Assembly (NCBI GenBank): GCA_034509495.1
Contig: CM067522.1
Span: forward strand, 15,085,168-15,149,167
Reading direction: 5' to 3'
DNA length: 64,000 bases
From: Acestrorhynchus altus
Taxonomy: Eukaryota > Chordata > Actinopteri > Characiformes > Acestrorhynchidae
A program made the translations under genes and the position numbers. Below, in pieces: positions 44,201 to 55,350 of this stretch. A model generated the notes under the pieces. The model saw nothing but the letters and a program-made list of their open reading frames with translations. It was not told the DNA's origin and made no database searches. The number at the start of each line of letters is the position of its first letter. The stretch's first letter is position 1.

Positions 44201-44700
44201 AGAGAAAAAAACAAAAAACGCAAGGGTCAAAACTCTGAGACGTAACTCAAAGTTCTACACAGGCCCAGCCTTGGAGTTCTGTAAGAAAGATATATTCCCC
44301 AGACTTGTGGGTTCAGCTTGAGATATAACCTAAACAGATATGTATAATTTACTCAATACATCATCACACCAGAATATTCTACTGATGCAGAACTAATATC
44401 CCTAAGTAACTCAGTGTTTTGAGAAGTTTTCAGGTGGTGTGTGTACCGTTTCTACACACTGGGGAACTGTTGAGTGGTGAAGTTGAGAAATTAGGGGCCT
44501 CCTGAATTTAATCAATATCTTGGCCATGGAGGTGAGATGTGCTGCCAGGAGGACTGGCACATGCAATGCATCTTACTCACAAGCCATACCAGCAGAAAGA
44601 GAGAGACAAATCAGCCTCTTTAGGAGATGTACCTTGACCCACAGGGACAGTCCAGAGCATAGTTAGCCAGACTGCACACTTACAAATGGCAGTTCATTAA
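44201..44700. other. Unassigned sequence
   Basis: Nothing recognised. Confidence 0.35.
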
Positions 44701-45074
44701 AGGTTCTCCAGTAAAGAAAATGGTTCTATTTAGAACCATGAATAGAATGATTAAAGGATTCTTTGCATTGTGAAAGCTTCTTTAGGCTGCTGGAAAATGT
44801 GCTGTAGATTGTTTATGGAACCTTTATGAAAAGGGTTCTATATGGTACCAAAAGGGTTGTACTATTATTACAAGTTCAACATTATAGCAATAATACAATT
44901 AGTTTTGGTCCTTTACAGAACCCTTTTCAAAATGGTTCTGCGTAGAAGCCAGTAAAGCACATTCTCCATCAATCTGAAGAACGGTTTCACAATGCAAAGA
45001 ACCTTTAATTCATGTAAAGGGTGTTTTAGTGTACATGGTTCTACATAGAACCATTTTCTTTACTGAAGAACCCT
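44701..45074. mobile_element. Fold-back (long inverted repeat) element
   Basis: A left arm (44701-44860) and right arm (44915-45074) are imperfect reverse complements. AGGTTCTCCAGTAAAGAAAA pairs with the TTTTCTTTACTGAAGAACCC end, and TTCTTTGCATTGTGAAAGC pairs with TTTCACAATGCAAAGAACC. The centre is near 44885, in AT-rich DNA. GGTTCTAT/ATAGAACC repeats within each arm make smaller hairpins. There is no coding capacity; probably a fold-back or MITE-type element. Confidence 0.75.
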
Positions 45075-45117
45075 AATTGTTTTTGAAATGTGTACTATTG
45101 TTACATTGTTAAAGTTG

Positions 45118-45303
45118 TCACAATAGAATAACCCTTTTTGGTGTTACATAGAATCCTTTTCAAAACGGTTCTATATGGAACTCTCTCACATTCTCCATCA
45201 ACTTGACAAACTCTTTCATGGTGCAAAGAACCCTTCAATCATTCAAAGGGCTCACTGAGTGTTCATGTTTTTACATAGATCTATTTTCTTTACTATAGAA
45301 CCC
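45118..45303 (+). mobile_element. Extra right arm of the fold-back element
   Basis: AATAACCCTTTTTGGTGTTA, TTTTCAAAACGGTTCTATAT, CATTCTCCATCAACTTGA, CATGGTGCAAAGAACCCTTC and TATTTTCTTTACTATAGAAC repeat, in the same order and orientation, the right arm just upstream. The neighbouring element has thus been followed by a partial direct repeat of one arm. Confidence 0.7.
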
Positions 45304-45644
45304 TGTAATTTTTCTTGTGTGCGGAATCAACAACATTCAAAACGTTGACCTCTGACAAAATGGTGTCATTCATGTATTTAAATTCTTTAATTTGAATAAA
45401 TCTGAACAAATGAATGGAAACAATACGTTAACACACCTAAAAACTTAAATCCTAGGTTCATTATTTGCTCATCATTGGTATCAGTATTTGATAACTGTTT
45501 AGTGCACTTTGCTGTGTCCCACAGGGTTCTGTTTTAGGGTTTGGGAAATTGTTTGCTTCAGGCTACATAAACATACTGATGACCAGGTCAAATCACGTAT
45601 GAATAGCAGTAGGTTCTCCATGAATTCATATAAAAGGAACTGAT
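45304..45644. other. Unassigned sequence
   Basis: Nothing recognised. Confidence 0.35.
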
Positions 45645-45668
45645 GGAGGAGGAGGAGGAGGAGGAGGT
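45645..45668. repeat. (GGA)8 microsatellite
   Basis: Eight trinucleotide units. Confidence 0.93.
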
Positions 45669-46342
45669 ATACGCTATGCCTAGGCCGTGGGTAAGGCACT
45701 GTCATTGCTGGGTGGGTGTGAGAGGGGCTTCAGCCTTTGGCTCTCTCTGCGCATTTTAACACACCATAAATCACTCTCCCAGCCGTCCCGTGTATTACGT
45801 GAATGATATATTTTATTTACACTACAGAGGAAAACACACATGGTCGTTATTAATCATCTCCCACCTTTAATAATGATTCAACTTCCACTCATTCATCACG
45901 TAACTTCTAAGTCTGGGCTTAACACGAGCATGGAGGGGGGAAGAAAGAGGGAGGGAAGGAGACAGACGAAGGAAAACAAACAGCAAGGCTAACAAGCAAG
46001 TTATTCCAGGGGTTAAGGAACAAAAGGATTAAATAGGATCATTTCCCTATCATGAATACTATGACAATAAAACACAGATAGCGTACGGTATGCCTCAGCT
46101 GCAGCTTCTGTTTAGAACCAAAGTCTGCCAGCTTGTTTAATGACACTTATATGTCTAAAAAATGAATGAAAGAAAGAAAGAAACAGCAAAGCTAACAAGC
46201 AAGCTATTCCATGTGTTATCTCACCCCAGAGAGTCGTGATGAAACCTAATGTCACAAGAAGTCTAGGTCACCTGTCACCTTGACATCAACTTTTACCAAA
46301 GCATATTTATTGGGGTATCTCACAGCCTTACTGTGTGTGTGT
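45669..46342. other. Mixed unique sequence with a 31-bp direct repeat
   Basis: CACGTAAC and ATTA cores at 45.78-45.9 kb suggest possible conserved DNA. AACAGCAARGCTAACAAGCA (R = G or A) starts near-identical 31-bp segments at 45978-46008 and 46181-46211, and a (GAAA)n tract precedes the second copy. Confidence 0.4.
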
Positions 46343-47082
46343 CTTAGAACCATAGGCCTTTTAGGTGCTTTTATTCACCAAATAATAGAAATGTATTCAA
46401 AATGTAATGTATTCTACTTAAATTTATTACTCAAATACTAATTCTCAAATATATTACTCCTTCGTTTCAGCTTTAAAAATTAACAACAAAAAAAATATTT
46501 GTATGCATTTGACCATGTTTTGATTTTTCACATACAATCATCCTTCTAAAGAACACAAAAACATTGATAATTGGTAATTCAGGGTGTTTTAGAGCTGAAA
46601 CTTGAATATTTTTTATGATTATTTGTAATGTTTAGATTGAAAATAATATGTCAATCTAATAAGTTCTTCAAAATACTTGATAGTGTTTCAAATAAAAAAA
46701 TAAAATAAAAAAATAAATAAAAAAAATTATGTATGAGCAGCATGTGAGCAAATCAGTGAGATCATCAGCCCTGCCCTTTCTCACAGATCATTCAGAGACT
46801 GTATGCAGGTTGAGCATGTGCACAAGGACAAAGCAGTAAATATGTACTGGAAGGTCCTTTGGTGTTTAAACTGGAAAAACATATCTGTTGGAAATGAGTG
46901 AAGGTTAGCTGTTACCTGAGCTCAATTACTCACTGATTCATCCCACAATGATGAGACCATGATGAGACGAGACTTAGGCTTAAATTTTGTTAGTTATGAT
47001 ATGTGTATCATGTCTGTAGGTTACTCTGATTCTGTGTTATGAAGCATAGAAAATGCCTGCAAAGTGTGGATCTCAAGTTAAT
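46343..47082 (-). mobile_element. TTAA-flanked MITE family, longest copy
   Basis: Left end CTTAGAACCATAGGCC at 46343; right end GTGTGGATCTCAAG followed by TTAA at 47078-47081. At ~740 bp it is the longest copy, carrying GCATTTGACCATGTTTTGAT, TAGAGCTGAAACTTGAA, GAGACTGTATGCAGGTTGAG, GAAGGTCCTTTGGTGTTTAA and GTTACTCTGATTCTGTG. It is about 165 bp longer than the copy at 18.9 kb, so internal length varies. Confidence 0.75.
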
Positions 47083-47540
47083 GATTTTTATGAACGAATA
47101 CAATAGGTAGAAAGCATTACTTTGGGCTACTTTCATATAGTAAGTATATTAATTTTGTATATAATAACATTTTTATTGAATTCACCATTATGCACACATA
47201 CAAGAATATATACACAAGCCCATACAAATAACCTCTGGGGACTTGTATTAGACCCATCTTTCATTTCCTTCATTCCTTCCATCCGGAAAGCACAAGTGGA
47301 GTTATATAAAACATGTATATAATCTTAGGAGGTCAAAATGTAATTCCATTTGACACCAACACCCAACTAAGAAAGTTCGTTATCCGATATCCATATTCTT
47401 TAGCTGATATGAATCCACTAGATCCACTAGAGGGTGGGTACACAGTGGGGTATCCCAAGGAACACCACAGGCCTGTAGGGCTGAACGGATTCTAAGGTAC
47501 ACGAAACAGGATGTGCCTGGAAGGCTACTCTCACTCAGGT
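47083..47540. other. Unassigned sequence
   Basis: CCACTAGATCCACTAGAGGG near 47.41 kb contains a direct repeat. Nothing else recognised. Confidence 0.35.
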
Positions 47541-47820
47541 TACACGGTGGTGCTGCAGGTAGTGCATGTGTCATCCAGCTCTAGGTGCCTGGGGTTGTAG
47601 GATCGATCCCCAATTGGGTCACAGTATGTGAGGAGTTTCCGTTTCTTTCAGCCTCCTTAAAAGGTACTTTGCCTGTAGGTATGAGTATGTAAGTGAATCG
47701 TTGTGTGTGGAACACTGCGATGGATTAGCACTCTGTCCAGAAGGAACTCCTGCCTTGTACCCAATGACTCCAGACCTAGGATGAAATTGATTAGGGTATA
47801 AATAATTGAATTAATGTTTT
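47541..47820 (+). mobile_element. tRNA-derived SINE, near full length
   Basis: TACACGGTGGTGCTGCAGGT (head), CAGCTCTAGGTGCCTGGGG, TAGGATCGATCCCCAATTGG (B-box region), GAGGAGTTTCCGTTTC, TAGGTATGAGTATGTAAGTG, CACTGCGATGGATTAGCACT and CTGCCTTGTACCCAATGACT follow SINE order. It differs from the 4.04-kb copy in the head (GGTGGTGC versus GGTGGCGC) and looks like a sister subfamily with the 42.9-kb copy. Decayed, with no clear target duplications. Confidence 0.75.
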
Positions 47821-48186
47821 AAATGTGACCTGTATCCAAAATGTGTCTGAATAGTTCACAAACAGATGCATATGCATATATATACACACCTGTACACATT
47901 TCACTAGCTTTTATACGCTGTTCTGAAGCAAATTAACACTTTAGTCTAGTGTCTAGAATACACTGATTCATGAAATTGTTCCTAACTCTATACTACAGAA
48001 GAATATTTATTAATATATTGATAACAGCTGGAATTATGCAAAATGTTGCACTACAAAATGACTGGTACAGTGTTGTGTAATTACAGCTCAATAGAACATT
48101 GAGAAACCAACTGTTAAATCTTTCAACAACCAATAAAATCAAATGAACAATTTAATTATTTTTGAAAATATGCAATAATAATTTAA
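47821..48186. other. Unassigned AT-rich sequence
   Basis: Nothing recognised. Confidence 0.35.
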
Positions 48187-48735
48187 CTCTTAGAAACAGA
48201 TCTACACTTTGAGGGCACTTACATGCTATTTTGTAAGCTTCATATCTCAGGATCAGGGTGTCCTACAGATGTATTACAGATATCATAAAGTACAAGAAAC
48301 TACAACAATCTCATTATTGTGTGTTTAACTATCAGTGAATAATCCAGGTCAGAAAACAGTTAAAATACACTCGTTTCCTACTGAATTAAATCCCAGTTTA
48401 AATGCCAAAGGAGCTTCCCATGTGTGGTCACTGCTTTGTCTATAAGTACATGCTCAACTTGCATGCAGATACTGACTGATCACTGGAAGAGGGTGGGATA
48501 ATGAGAAGGGATAAAACGGATACACACATAAATAATAAAGGACTTTCGGGTTTTGTTTTTTTTTTAATTTGAACTACTGTCTAGTATTTTGACAAACTTA
48601 TTCAAAATATCCTTGGTTATCTAATCATTACAAACAATTCATCAAAAATGACTGCGTTTTTAGCTCAAAAATACTCTGGATGGTCAATTTCCAACAGGAA
48701 TTCAGAGATGTAAAAATTTTTAGTCCTTATAAGCA
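48187..48735 (+). mobile_element. TTAA-flanked MITE family, clear left end
   Basis: TTAA at 48183-48186 is followed directly by CTCTTAGAAACAGATCTACA. Then come CATATCTCAGGATCAGGGTG, CAGTGAATAATCCAGGTCAG, CATGCTCAACTTGCATGCAG and CTGGATGGTCAATTTCCAAC. The far end is lost near 48735. No coding frame. Confidence 0.75.
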
Positions 48736-49188
48736 AAAAACAATCAAATAAACAAACATTCAATTATAGGTACAAGTAATTTTTTGGATCAAATGATCAA
48801 ATTTATACAAATATTTCATATAATATATATATAATATGAAAACAGGATAATGCTCTGGGAGTGTAGAGATATATATAAACATGTGCATCCACACTAGACA
48901 AGAGGTGAAAAATTACCCAGGAGCACCTATCCTTTTGTTTGTACAACCGTGACCCCTGCAGCACTTCTTCAATTTTTGCTTTTTCAATATATATATATAT
49001 ATATAGTTAAAATTTACATTGCAAAGAAAAATCTGAGAATCTAAGATCTTCTGAGACTGTTTTGGTGAATTAAAGTATGTCAAACTATGAAAACACCCCA
49101 CAACATTGGTTAAAATAAAGCAAAATATAATATATGGCATTTATTCAGCTGCAATACTTACACTGACAAAGCAAGAAGATCATTAGTA

Positions 49189-49193
<5 letters not shown>
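48736..49193. other. Unassigned AT-rich sequence with (TA)n
   Basis: A TA microsatellite lies at 48987-49005. Otherwise AT-rich with nothing recognised. Confidence 0.35.

Positions 49194-49256
<63 letters not shown>
49194..49256. repeat. (TC)n microsatellite
   Basis: About 31 pure TC units. Confidence 0.97.
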
Positions 49257-49258
<2 letters not shown>

Positions 49259-49749
49259 AATTAAGTTTAAATGATGATGTACGGACCAACCCTCACATGT
49301 CACTCAGAAAAAGAAACAGAAATCTATTGTGTTTCACTTTGTGGCCACATTAGTGTCAAAACTTGTCAAAAGTACAGTAGATGATTATCTCCCACTGCTT
49401 CCTCACAATGCTGTGAGAAAGATAGACTTCAGCAAACATGATCTGTGTGAGACTTCCTCTGAATAAAAAAGAAGAAAAAAAGAAAAAGGGAAAAACCCTC
49501 TTCCAGGCCAGGCACAGACCTACATGTCAGCCCGGTCGACAGCAATTCTTCTTGTTAGAAGAGATTTAGCAACATATCTGTCTTGCTGCAGACATTGTAA
49601 ATGATACTTAACAGTACAGTGTGTTTGGACAGTGGCCAAATCACACAATACAGGAGAAAAGTGGGGCTACGCAGTTAAAATGTATGCTTCAGGGAAGTGA
49701 ATGAGACAGAGGGGTGAAGAATGAAGAGAGGTTATGGTATCTAATGTCT
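49257..49749. other. Unassigned sequence
   Basis: Nothing recognised. Confidence 0.35.
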
Positions 49750-50665
49750 TTTTCAAGACCGGGGTGGTTTTAGCCGAGGCTGCGGCTAGTGAGCGCTCAA
49801 TCTGCTTGGCTGCGAGACAGTTGTTTCTAAAATGAACGCCAGGTTCGAATTCCTCAATGACTGACCACTCGATTGAGCTGAAGCCACCAGCCGGGCAGCA
49901 AACTGCAAGACAATAGGCCTCTTTGACACTAACAGCTTGTGCTCCTCCCTTCTTCCCTTACAGGAGCATTCTCCCACGAAACAATCCCACGTTACGACAG
50001 ATTGATTTAAATGTTTGTGTGCTTTTCAGATGTCTTCTCGAAGACCTAACCAAAGGGACACCTTTACAATACCTAGGGAGTCCAGGCCCTGGTAATTTAT
50101 GCCATGTGGTGAGCAAAGTGCACTCAAAGGCACCTGGCGGATACCATGCAACTGCACATGGCAGGAGATTTGAGAAGATCCGCTTGTAAAACAAAATGAA
50201 AAATAATTGAAATGGGAAGGGGAAAGCTTTTGATTATTTTGTGGATCCACTTCGTCATGATTTAATGACCTCTGTCCCTTGAACCATGAAAGCACGCCGG
50301 TTTAATGAAGCAAACACACATTCATACGCAAGAGCTTTCTTCATTCTCTCTTTTTTCTTGAGGGCAATATTGCAGCCATAAAGCATGATAGAAGTAATAG
50401 AAACAAGATTTACACAGGTTGGGCTAATGTGTATTAAGGAGGTTAACTGCTGTGTTTTGTGACAAGCAGAGGCTGCTGTGTCTAATAAAGGTGACAGTAT
50501 CTTTTATCGTCTTTCTCCTGGGGATGACTACTTTTCCAGTGGTGTCATCAAAAAGTGCATTTCTAAGGCAGCATACTGAATATGCAATAAAAACAGAATG
50601 ACTTCCCTTATGCAGAGGGTAATTGTGATTATTGTTAGAGCTATTTACAGAGAAGATGTAATTCA
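49750..50665. other. Long repeat-poor block; candidate conserved non-coding element(s)
   Basis: Balanced unique DNA without any repeat end, in at least two parts (49.75-50.3 and 50.43-50.66 kb). GCTGCGGCTAGTGAGCGCTC and GCAAAGTGCACTCAAAGGCA are typical of the texture, as are CAATAAAAACAG and TAATTGTGATTATTG cores. Frames of 78-89 codons occur on both strands without domains. CTTCCCTTACAG (ending ~49964) and GTGCTTTTCAG (~50029) look like splice acceptors, but no coding frame or donor supports an exon. Confidence 0.35.
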
Positions 50666-51351
50666 CGCGTTTACTAGCATTGCATGTGTAATTTGCTCCA
50701 CCATAGTGTACAAAATGGCAGCTTTACAGGAGAGGAAGAATCCTTTTTGACTTTCAATGGAAGTCAATTTGAAAAGATTTCATTGGAACATTTCTGTTGG
50801 TCCATTTGTTGTGAAATCTTGACACAGATTCCTATTCAAGACAAAATCAGCAAAAACTGTGATGTAAGATTCGTCAAAACAGCTACAGCTTTAGGGGCAG
50901 CTGTGGCCTTGAGGCAAGAGAAGCAGCTTTGTGACTGCAAAGTTGATGCTTTGAGGCTGAATGAACCCCCAGAAAACAGCAGTGAGTCCACTGCTCCGGA
51001 CATGTGTGCTCACTAGATCATTGTGGTGTGTGTGTGTCTGCTCACTAGTGTATATGTGTGTTCACTGTGGGTTAAATGCAAACAGGTTAAATTCTATCAG
51101 TCTCTGTCTCTTTATATAGATACACTTTAAAATACCTTAAGTTCTAAGCATTTGGTGGATGAATATACTGTACAGGTAGCATAAAAGTAATCTCCAAGAT
51201 TAAGTCTAGTTAATTACTCTGAAATGAGCAACAGGTTATAGGTATTAATTGGATATGAAAGAGGAATAGACATCGAAATGCTGTGCAATCATTTGTACAT
51301 AGAACGTCATTCATTTCACCGCATCAAAACTCACAATGAAGGGACCAATTA
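50666..51351. other. Unassigned sequence
   Basis: The 110-codon plus frame 50684-51016 contains no recognised domain. GATGTAAGATTCGTCAAAAC, then TTTAGGGGCAGCTGTGGCCT and GAACCCCCAGAAAACAGCAG, resemble the GCAGCTGTGGCCTAAAGGT tRNA-related repeat head of fish, so a SINE-like fragment at ~50.89-51.06 kb is possible. Confidence 0.35.
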
Positions 51352-51705
51352 CACTGTACATCCAAATGTCAGCTCCCTTACATTCCACCCACTGACAGTG
51401 AAATTTGTCTAGTCCCCGCAGAGAAGTCCTGCCAATAGAATAGGACTCTGTAGAGCAGATAAACATGAACTTATTGACACCATCATGGGTTAGTTATAAA
51501 GCCCCCCACCATTGAGCTGTGGAGCAATGCAACTGTGTTCACTGGAATGATGGAGCTAAGAGTGGTTTGATCTAATGTGCAAATGTGTTTTTTATCCTTT
51601 AACTCGCTCACAAAATCTAGAATCTAGTGGAAAGTTTCCCTGCATGATAGAGACAGTTACTACAACAAAAGCAGAATAAACTCTTTTAATACCCTTGATA
51701 ATGAA
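51352..51705 (+). mobile_element. Tc1-like MITE, nearly full length
   Basis: CACTGTACATCCAAATGTC, CTAGTCCCCGCAGAGAAGTC, GCCAATAGAATAGGACTCTG, GAGCAGATAAACATGAAC, GCCCCCCACCATTGAGCTG, GGAATGATGGAGCTAAGA and AATCTAGTGGAAAGTTTCC follow the family in order. Both termini are decayed. Confidence 0.7.
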
Positions 51706-51879
51706 AATTTAATAATAGAAACACTCACATTCATATAAGTACTAAATGTTAATCAATGCAAAACAATTTATAACATTAATAGAAAAGTGAGTCATGTTTT
51801 TTAACCAGAAATGTAAATAATATAAACAATAGAAATGTTGTGGAAAGAACTAAAGCGAGCAGCTCAAAGGAGAAAACAC

Positions 51880-52060
51880 ATCACTAGATCACACCAGGTA
51901 ATCAAAGCTAAGGTTCACATACCTTTGCCACTCACATAAGTAATTTTGCAGAAGTTCTCTCAATAAATAAATGGTTTGATTGGTCTCCTCAACTTTTAGG
52001 GATTGTGATTTAGGTCAGATTTATGCATAAATATAGTAAATTCTAAAAGGTTCAAAACTT
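51880..52060 (+). mobile_element. Tc1-related terminal fragment
   Basis: AAGCTAAGGTTCACATACCT, TTTGCCACTCACATAAGTAA, CTCAATAAATAAATGG and ATTTATGCATAAATATAGTA, ending in AAATTCTAAAAGGTTC, match the terminal region of the Tc1-related repeat whose middle portion lies at 7.15-7.72 kb. Confidence 0.6.
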
Positions 52061-52369
52061 TAAAGCTCTACCTCAAAAGATACATAGTTAAATGTGTGCT
52101 ACTTTAATGTTTGTTCACCTTTATTCTACAGTTATAATGAGGTACCACTGAGATAAGACTTCTAATGCTTTTCCAGACAAATGTAAATGAAATCGTTTAA
52201 CATTAATACCTTCTAATGTATTGTTATGAAAGCCATTAAGACATGTATAACATTGCCCCATCACACATAAATACATTTTCACTAATATCTATTTATTTAT
52301 AATGCAAGCTCTCCATTTTTTTTTGTCTTACAAATCCTATGATGTAATTTCTATGGCCACAATCATCAC
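52061..52369. other. Unassigned AT-rich sequence
   Basis: Nothing recognised. Confidence 0.35.
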
Positions 52370-52790
52370 AAATGACCAACATGCACAATAAATAACCATT
52401 ACCATTATTCCCCTCCTTCTCCTCTTTTGTCTTCTCAGATTTACTCTCTCTCGCCCATTTGCACAGATGATATATTGAAATCTGTGAGCCGATAATCCTA
52501 TTAATACAGCTCTTGTCTGTGTTACATTTATTTTCCTCCTAATCTCCCTCTCCAACTTCCCCTCTTTCTCTCCTCTTGTCCTTTGGCTGACCCCAGCCCA
52601 CAGATTCTCCTCTCCAGGCTGAGAGAAATTTAGATTGATACCAAATATAATGGCCATTGTGGGTTTCATAACAAGCTCCTCGATGGTGTGATCAAGGGCG
52701 GTTTAGCCTGGCTGACCGCGTCAGCTATCCTCCTTGGCTAAGGGCAACCTCAGGCCAAACCAAAGACCCTGGGACTCGAATGAATGTTTA
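52370..52790. other. Repeat-poor block; candidate conserved non-coding element
   Basis: Unique DNA with GTGAGCCGATAATCCTATTA and GGCGGTTTAGCCTGGCTGAC. Open on the minus strand for 110 codons (52337-52669) without a domain. No repeat end. Confidence 0.3.
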
Positions 52791-53149
52791 CAGTGGGCTT
52801 CTAGAACACACCATCAATACTCTCCTCCAGCATTGTAGAACTGTAGTGTTTTATAATGCCAATGTTCAGTCCAAGGCATTGCTGGACGTTTATTAATGCA
52901 GATTGTGCATACACACAAACACTGTAAATGAGAGCTTTATGTATTTATGTATATATAACAATAGGCTGTTAATAACAAGTGTAGATTTAGAAGTGTAGCC
53001 TAAGATTTCAGGGAATTCCTCATTGAGGTTGGTCAAGGCACTGATTCTGCAATATCAATCTCAGAGTAACAAAATAAATGATACATTAAACACTTTTAAT
53101 AGATAAGTATCTTTTGTAAAATGACTGTGACAGAAATATGCCAAAAAAT
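52791..53149. other. Unassigned sequence
   Basis: Nothing recognised. Confidence 0.35.
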
Positions 53150-53470
53150 ATTGTTATTTCCTGACAGATGTTGGTGAGGTCTGATTGGCATGTCTACATT
53201 GAAGATGATGGTACCACCAGCAGCACCGCCCAGGACTAATCCTGATGGAAATCCTTGTCCTACATGCTCCAGTAATGGCTTATGGTTCTGACCATGAGCG
53301 TCATCCTTATGGCGACACCAATCCATGTGCACAGAGGCTCTCCAAAAGCCATAAGCCCATCAGTTCCACAGCCAAATCCAAATGAATCAATCCCAAACCC
53401 TGAGACTGCCATAGCAACTCTCCTAAGCACCATCCAATATGAAGGTATGGAGGGATATGGATAAAAAAAG
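53150..53470 (-). other. Coding-like minus-strand segment, unrecognised
   Basis: The minus frame 53096-53332 reads CRHKDDAHGQNHKPLLEHVG then QGFPSGLVLGGAAGGTIIF, a His-rich run followed by a Gly/Ala-rich hydrophobic stretch. This is unlike the chance frames elsewhere. Upstream on the same strand, in other frames, come Gly/Phe-rich runs (GFGIDSFGFGCG), suggesting a frameshifted Gly/His-rich sequence. There is no ATG, splice site or family match. It could be a decayed pseudogene or chance. Confidence 0.2.
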
Positions 53471-53939
53471 GAATTCTAGAAACCGAGTGGGAACATTGTG
53501 AATTCATACAGGCCGAGAAAGAGTCGAAGTTAGACTGTATGCATGGACACGCAATCCTCTTTGCATGCACGAGGGAAGAGGATGGAAGTGAGAAATGCTA
53601 AGTCCAGCTGAGATGGAGAATGGATTCTAATAGACAAGGTAAAGTATGCCAACAGTGGATGATAAATGAGCAGGTCTGCCATATCGAACATGACCAGGTA
53701 AGTCGGGAAAGCTTCTTTCAGTGGAGTAGGACTGCAAACTTTATATGTTTATGTTTCATACTGAGTATATGCTTTTCTCATGTCATCAAAATATGTAGTG
53801 AATGTTGACAATGTACTTATATTTTATTAATCATTTTGTCAACACCTACCTCACTACACTGTAGAGTAATAGAGATGTATTTACAGCCTGAACACATTCC
53901 TTCACAATTTATATTGTTTCTTTTTATTAACCTAAACAA
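53471..53939. other. Unassigned sequence
   Basis: Nothing recognised. Confidence 0.35.
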
Positions 53940-54290
53940 ACTCCAAGCTCTGTGGCACCACACGCCCAGTGTGATTTGTTTTCACTGTCTGTGAGTCACA
54001 GAAATGACCCGAATTGAAGGAAACACTGCTCTTGTTAAGTCCTCCAGCAGGCCGGTGTGCGGGGGACATGTCAGCAAGTGAGGGCCGGACAATAAAAGTG
54101 AGGCATTGACTGCGTAAGTGAAAAGTTTAATGTGGCTTTCACTCTGGCGCATAATGCGTCGCGACCGATGAAGCATTTCCCATGGTTCACAGGGCTCTCT
54201 GTCAGCGGTGATGTAAAAAGCCCCAGAGGCAGAGACCTGCGTCTGGCCTTTTCAACCACCGCCTCACAGTTTTAATTTGCGCCTCGGCAC
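53940..54290. other. Repeat-poor CpG-containing block; candidate conserved non-coding element
   Basis: GAGGGCCGGACAATAAAAGT, GGCGCATAATGCGTCGCGAC and TTAATTTGCGCCTCGGCAC give local CpG enrichment with homeodomain-like cores. GCGCATAATGCG holds a short palindromic core. No repeat ends or coding domain. Confidence 0.35.
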
Positions 54291-54542
54291 AGAAGAAAGA
54301 AGAGAAGGGGTTTGGGGGGGTTGGGGTGCAGATGGAGAAAGGAGGAATGGGAAAAAAAAACAGCAATGTTTCTAATGAGCGAATGTGTTTTTATCCTGAA
54401 AGAAGACAGAGGAATTCAAATGAAAGTGAGAAAGGAATTTGGGGAATTTTTAATGGACATAAAACTAGATGCTGGCCTTTACATGCCAGTGTTTAAAAAG
54501 ACCTTGGATTTGATAAATAGGGGAGAAATTTTACGGGTTTTA
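54291..54542. other. Unassigned sequence, G-rich at left
   Basis: A G-rich run (GGGGTTTGGGGGGGTTGGGG) near 54.31 kb could form a G-quadruplex. The 115-codon frame 54312-54659 begins in it and has no domain. Confidence 0.35.
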
Positions 54543-54650
54543 TACTGCACTCTCAGAGAAAAGGTGTCAAACTCTTCCTGTACCTTCAGCACCCTCAGTG
54601 GTACTTCTTCAGTGCCTTCAATTTTTTTTTTTACAAGTTTAGACAAAAAG
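54543..54650 (+). repeat. Possible hAT-like MITE head (CACTCTCAGAGAAAAGG)
   Basis: TGCACTCTCAGAGAAAAGGT then CTTCCTGTACCTTCAGCACC and GTGGTACTTCTTCAGTGCC resemble a fish MITE with a CACTCTCAGAAA end and repeated GTACC/GGTAC blocks. The other end is not seen. Confidence 0.35.
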
Positions 54651-55079
54651 GTTGCATAGGAGAATAACTCCAGCCTTATTAATGTGCTTGTGTTTGTGGA
54701 GATGTTCAAAATAGAACACAGGTAATAAGAGATGTGGTGAATGCTGTGATGAGCTAGTGGAATTATCTAGTGATATGGAGGCAGGTGGTGTAAACATATT
54801 GCTAACTCTGATTGATTCTTTGGCCCACCTGACATTGGATGGGCCAAATTGAATTCTGCCTTACATGCAACAGAGGAAAACTGAGGGAAAGCAGTTTGAC
54901 AAAGCATAGGGGGTATTGAGATTACACTCATTAATTACTTTTCATCAGTTTCAAATAATAATAAAATGTTTCCTATATTACAAACACAATTATGATATTT
55001 CACAAACATTTTATTTTTGCACTTTGATGAACTGGAAGTGAAAAATAATTAGCATCTAATTACACTGAGCATTTTGTTA
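54651..55079. other. Unassigned AT-rich sequence
   Basis: Nothing recognised. Confidence 0.35.
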
Positions 55080-55350
55080 CTGCATCTGACAACTGCACCT
55101 TCTAAGGCCCCCCTTGACCCCCTTTGACCGTCTCCCTCCTATCCCTTCATTTTAATATGAACCTGCGAGTGCATACATTGTCTGTCTGCGGCCACAAAAG
55201 GAGGATACAGTTGCTTTACATGAAAATCTTAAAAGGCAATTTACATTTAAATTTCATCCAACAGTGTGAAAGGGGCAGATTTAAGCAAGCGGGGAGACTT
55301 TTTAAAAAGAGAGAAAGACTACCCCCTCTGTATCTCCGTAAAACCTAAAA
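55080..55350. other. Repeat-poor block; candidate conserved non-coding element
   Basis: Unique DNA with CTTGACCCCCTTTGACCG (a DR4-like pair of GGTCA half-sites on the minus strand), ATTTTAATATGAACC and GGCAATTTACATTTAAATTT. No repeat end. Confidence 0.3.

Noticed and set aside
49952..50030. Possible exon boundaries at CTTCCCTTACAG and GTGCTTTTCAG
   Set aside because: No compatible donor, no conserved coding frame and no recognised peptide between or after them.
54312..54659. 115-codon plus frame
   Set aside because: It starts in a G-rich tract, crosses a probable MITE head and a T-run, and has no recognisable content.
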